7,486 nucleotides of DNA. It comes from JBIOHJ01 sp044448905 (lineage in GTDB: Bacteria; Bacteroidota; Bacteroidia; AKYH767-A; OLB10). Made by a program: the position numbers and the translations under genes. The notes beneath the pieces were generated by a model, which saw only the letters and a list, made by a program, of their open reading frames with translations, had not been told where the DNA came from and searched no databases. Below are positions 6,422 through 7,486 of this stretch, piece by piece. The first letter of the stretch is position 1, and each line of letters starts with the position of its first letter. The stretch covers positions 1 to 7,486 of the forward strand of contig JBIOHJ010000145.1 in the NCBI GenBank assembly GCA_044448905.1, written 5' to 3'.

Positions 6422-6580
6422 TTAGAAAGTGCTTTGAAATGCAAAGTAAAAACAAATTTTTGAACTGTGCAAGAAAAATTTAAAAAAAATTACAACAGGA
6501 AGGGGGGTAGGTATAAAAAACTTACAGGAACTCATAAAACCAATAACAACAGCAATTAGAATTAAGAACGTGAGTTTCAG
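6422..6580 (-). pseudogene. Possible remnant of a lipoprotein gene 5' end
   Basis: Read on the minus strand from the CTG at 6580, the frame gives LKLTFLILIAVVIGFMSSCK. That is a basic residue, a long hydrophobic core and a lipobox-like MSSC followed by Lys, the layout of a lipoprotein signal peptide. The frame continues with low-complexity Phe-rich residues and stops at 6424-6422, 52 codons in all. There is no ATG at the expected start (CTG stands there), no downstream domain, and the frame runs across the promoter proposed for the membrane-protein gene. I read it as a decayed or recombined gene start; chance is possible because AT-rich DNA often encodes hydrophobic stretches. Confidence 0.25.
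6442..6472 (-). promoter_or_regulatory. Promoter of the membrane-protein gene
   Basis: On the minus strand a TTG (6472-6470) is followed after 20 nt by TTACTTTG (6449-6442), one mismatch from TAnnTTTG. Spacing fits the Bacteroidota -33/-7 arrangement. It predicts a leader of about 70 nt before the ATG at 6363 and overlaps the upstream TTG, arguing against that codon as the start. Confidence 0.55.
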
Positions 6581-6594
6581 GTTAACACTGCCGT

Positions 6595-6673
6595 CAAAGA
6601 GTTGCCGATAACGAAGAAGAGGTTAAATGCTCCCATGTTTAATTACACTACACTGTTTATTAGGGGCAAAAGT
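6595..6673 (-). repeat. Dispersed intergenic repeat, copy 2
   Basis: Second copy of the repeat described at 4932-5014. The core 6616-6645 is 27/30 identical to copy 1. On the minus strand, upstream of it, a TTG (6699-6697) and TAACTTTTG (6675-6667) are 21 nt apart and look like a promoter. The 385-nt stretch 6364-6748 thus holds, from left to right: the leader and promoter of the membrane-protein gene, a lipoprotein-like remnant, this repeat, and a palindrome. A 29-codon minus-strand frame (6712-6623, start MNPKVEGWLKSP) crosses the repeat; its last residues IKH(G/E)SI-stop also occur in copy 1. No intact gene is evident. Confidence 0.68.
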
Positions 6674-6724
6674 TAGTGGGCTTTTGAGCCAGCCTTCAAC
6701 CTTAGGATTCATTTTACTCTTTGT

Positions 6725-6740
6725 TCCCGCACATGCGGGA
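6725..6740. repeat. GC-rich palindrome TCCCGCACATGCGGGA
   Basis: TCCCGCA and TGCGGGA flank CA, a near-perfect inverted repeat, followed on the plus strand by the T-rich TTATTTTGTT. It lies 8 nt past the DUF4256 stop codon. As a terminator for that gene it is wrongly oriented, because no T run follows on the minus strand. The sequence belongs with the palindromes at 4986 and 7189. Confidence 0.7.
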
Positions 6741-6748
6741 TTATTTTG

Positions 6749-7327
6749 TTACAACCTTAATGAGCCACGGAATCCCCTGGCAGCATAGTAAGATTCTGCA
6801 CCGTTGTGACCCACGAAGACTCTGCCGTAGCGGAAATCAGCATAGATAGCACCATCGAGCTTTCTAATATCAGAAGGTGTTTTCAGCCAGCTCGATGTTT
6901 TCGCATCGAAGTTTCCAAGTTTCTGCAACTCCAGATATTGTTCTTCTGTTAAAATTTCAATACCCATGGCAGCAGCCATATCCATAGCGCTATTTTTCGG
7001 TTTATGTTCTTTCCTTGACTCCAGCGCTTCGCGGTCGTAACAAACGCTTCTGCGGCCATTAGGGCTTTCAGCTGAACAATCATAAAAAATATATTCACCC
7101 GCCTTTTTATCATGGTCAACAACATCGGGTTCACCACCGGTTCTTTCCATTTCACTGAGCGACCAAAGTTTTCCGGTATCGGCTTCCATCCCGCATAGGC
7201 GGGACTGTACTTTAGTCCATTCAAGACCTTTATGGCGGCTCATGTTTTTCTCAAAACGCGTTTTCAATACTTTGAGTAATTCTTCACCTTGTTCCGGTGA
7301 CAATCTCTTTTTATTTCCCATTGTCAT
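6749..7327 (-). CDS. DUF4256 family protein
   Basis: A 192-residue cytosolic protein with no signal peptide or membrane segment. From memory of the family it has the characteristic wording of DUF4256: RHKGLEWTKVQ (31-41), KLWSLSEMERTGGEPDVV (53-70), EYIFYDCSAESPNGRRSVCY (78-97), DREALESRK (98-106), MAAAMGIEILTEEQY (117-131) and the C-terminus HNGAESYYAARGFRGSLRL (174-192). The function of the family is not known to me; conserved Cys84 and Cys96 and several Arg residues hint at an enzyme or binding site. Oddly, residues 42-46 (SRLCG) are encoded by a GC-rich palindrome. I recall family members running straight from KVQ-x-x-L into E-A-N-x-x-KLWSL, so about three residues may be inserted. Two ATGs (7327 and 7321) could start it; 7327 is favoured because it overlaps the preceding stop in ATGA, suggesting coupled translation with the microprotein. 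Confidence 0.85.
   Translation of the reverse strand: MTMGNKKRLSPEQGEELLKVLKTRFEKNMSRHKGLEWTKVQSRLCGMEADTGKLWSLSEMERTGGEPDVVDHDKKAGEYIFYDCSAESPNGRRSVCYDREALESRKEHKPKNSAMDMAAAMGIEILTEEQYLELQKLGNFDAKTSSWLKTPSDIRKLDGAIYADFRYGRVFVGHNGAESYYAARGFRGSLRL
7189..7204. repeat. GC-rich palindrome inside the DUF4256 coding sequence
   Basis: TCCCGC-ATAG-GCGGGA, the same outer sequence as the intergenic palindromes, but here within a coding frame. On the minus strand it is read as TCC CGC CTA TGC GGG A, Ser-Arg-Leu-Cys-Gly. No stop or frameshift results. Confidence 0.65.
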
Positions 7328-7413
7328 AATGTGTTATTTTTATTTCTTTTAATTTTAATGTTAGCTGCAATGATGCCTGCCACTACAAGTAGAATTGTAA
7401 TCAGGATATTCAT
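7324..7413 (-). CDS. 29-residue single-helix membrane microprotein
   Basis: An ATG at 7413 opens a 29-codon frame beginning MNILITILLVVAGIIAANIK. The first 19 residues form one hydrophobic helix. The tail is basic and polar (KIKRNKNNTL), giving an N-out/C-in orientation by the positive-inside rule. The stop TGA overlaps the DUF4256 start in ATGA, a classic sign of translational coupling. Upstream, the previous frame stops at 7417, so three closely packed minus-strand frames form an apparent operon. It resembles small membrane subunits or regulators in general form only; I recognise no family. It is short, so chance cannot be excluded, but the overlap, the clear helix and the charged tail make it more than noise. 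Confidence 0.5.
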   Translation of the reverse strand: MNILITILLVVAGIIAANIKIKRNKNNTL

Positions 7414-7416
7414 TTA

Positions 7417-7485
7417 TTATTTTTTCTTATTTATTGCAAATATCAATGCTGAAGAAATAATACACATTACTAAAGCACTAATGAT
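7417..7485 (-). CDS. 3' end of a hydrophobic reading frame (runs off right edge)
   Basis: The minus-strand frame entering at 7485 reads IISALVMCIISSALIFAINK, then KK and a TAA stop at 7419-7417, followed by a second TAA and then the ATG of the microprotein at 7413. It is a transmembrane helix with a lysine-rich tail: either the end of a larger membrane protein or another small one. An internal ATG (7th codon) could start a 16-residue peptide. Only 22 residues are visible, so identity is unknown. Confidence 0.4.
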   Translation of the reverse strand: MISALVMCIISSALIFAINKKK

Positions 7486-7486
7486 A

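Noticed and set aside
6364..6444. Extension of the membrane-protein gene to the TTG at 6444
   Set aside because: The TTG overlaps the -7 box and the added residues are basic and low-complexity.

Overview
The window looks like a chromosomal segment from a member of the Bacteroidota. Four things point that way. One gene product has a signal peptide and a C-terminal type IX secretion sorting domain. Several gene starts are preceded by a TAnnTTTG-type -7 box, the Bacteroidota sigma-factor signature. Start codons have A/T-rich leaders without clear Shine-Dalgarno sites. The DNA is AT-rich, and the membrane protein, DUF4256 protein and long cytochrome c peroxidase are forms I associate with this phylum. 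No plasmid, phage, CRISPR, tRNA or rRNA signal is visible.

Layout. Positions 1-333 (minus) hold the N-terminal 111 codons of peptide chain release factor 3 (prfC), running off the left edge. Positions 416-2347 (minus) encode a diheme cytochrome c peroxidase/MauG-family protein with a long helical, imelysin-like N-terminal region. A hairpin terminator and the prfC promoter are packed between these two genes. A 159-bp divergent intergenic region with a -7 box on each strand separates the peroxidase from a T9SS-secreted protein (2507-3358, plus). That gene is followed by ridA (3433-3813, plus). Two small minus-strand genes, SRPBCC/AHSA1-like (3965-4396) and VOC/glyoxalase-like (4414-4845), form an apparent operon convergent with ridA. 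A polytopic membrane protein (5125-6363, minus) and a DUF4256 protein (6749-7327, minus) follow. The DUF4256 gene overlaps by 4 nt a 29-residue single-helix membrane microprotein (7324-7413). Behind that is the 3' end of another hydrophobic reading frame at the right edge.

The genes look mostly like independent housekeeping or stress functions: translation termination, peroxide or heme redox chemistry, imine detoxification and small-molecule binding. I see no single pathway linking them.

The least ordinary material is in the intergenic DNA. Two copies of a dispersed repeat (4932-5014 and 6595-6673), in the same orientation, share an almost identical 30-nt core. A 16-bp GC-rich palindrome interrupts one copy. 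Related TCCCGn6CGGGA palindromes lie beside the other copy and, in frame, inside the DUF4256 coding sequence. A degraded lipoprotein-like signal sequence and a 40-codon leader ORF ending 3 nt before the VOC gene are tied to these repeats.
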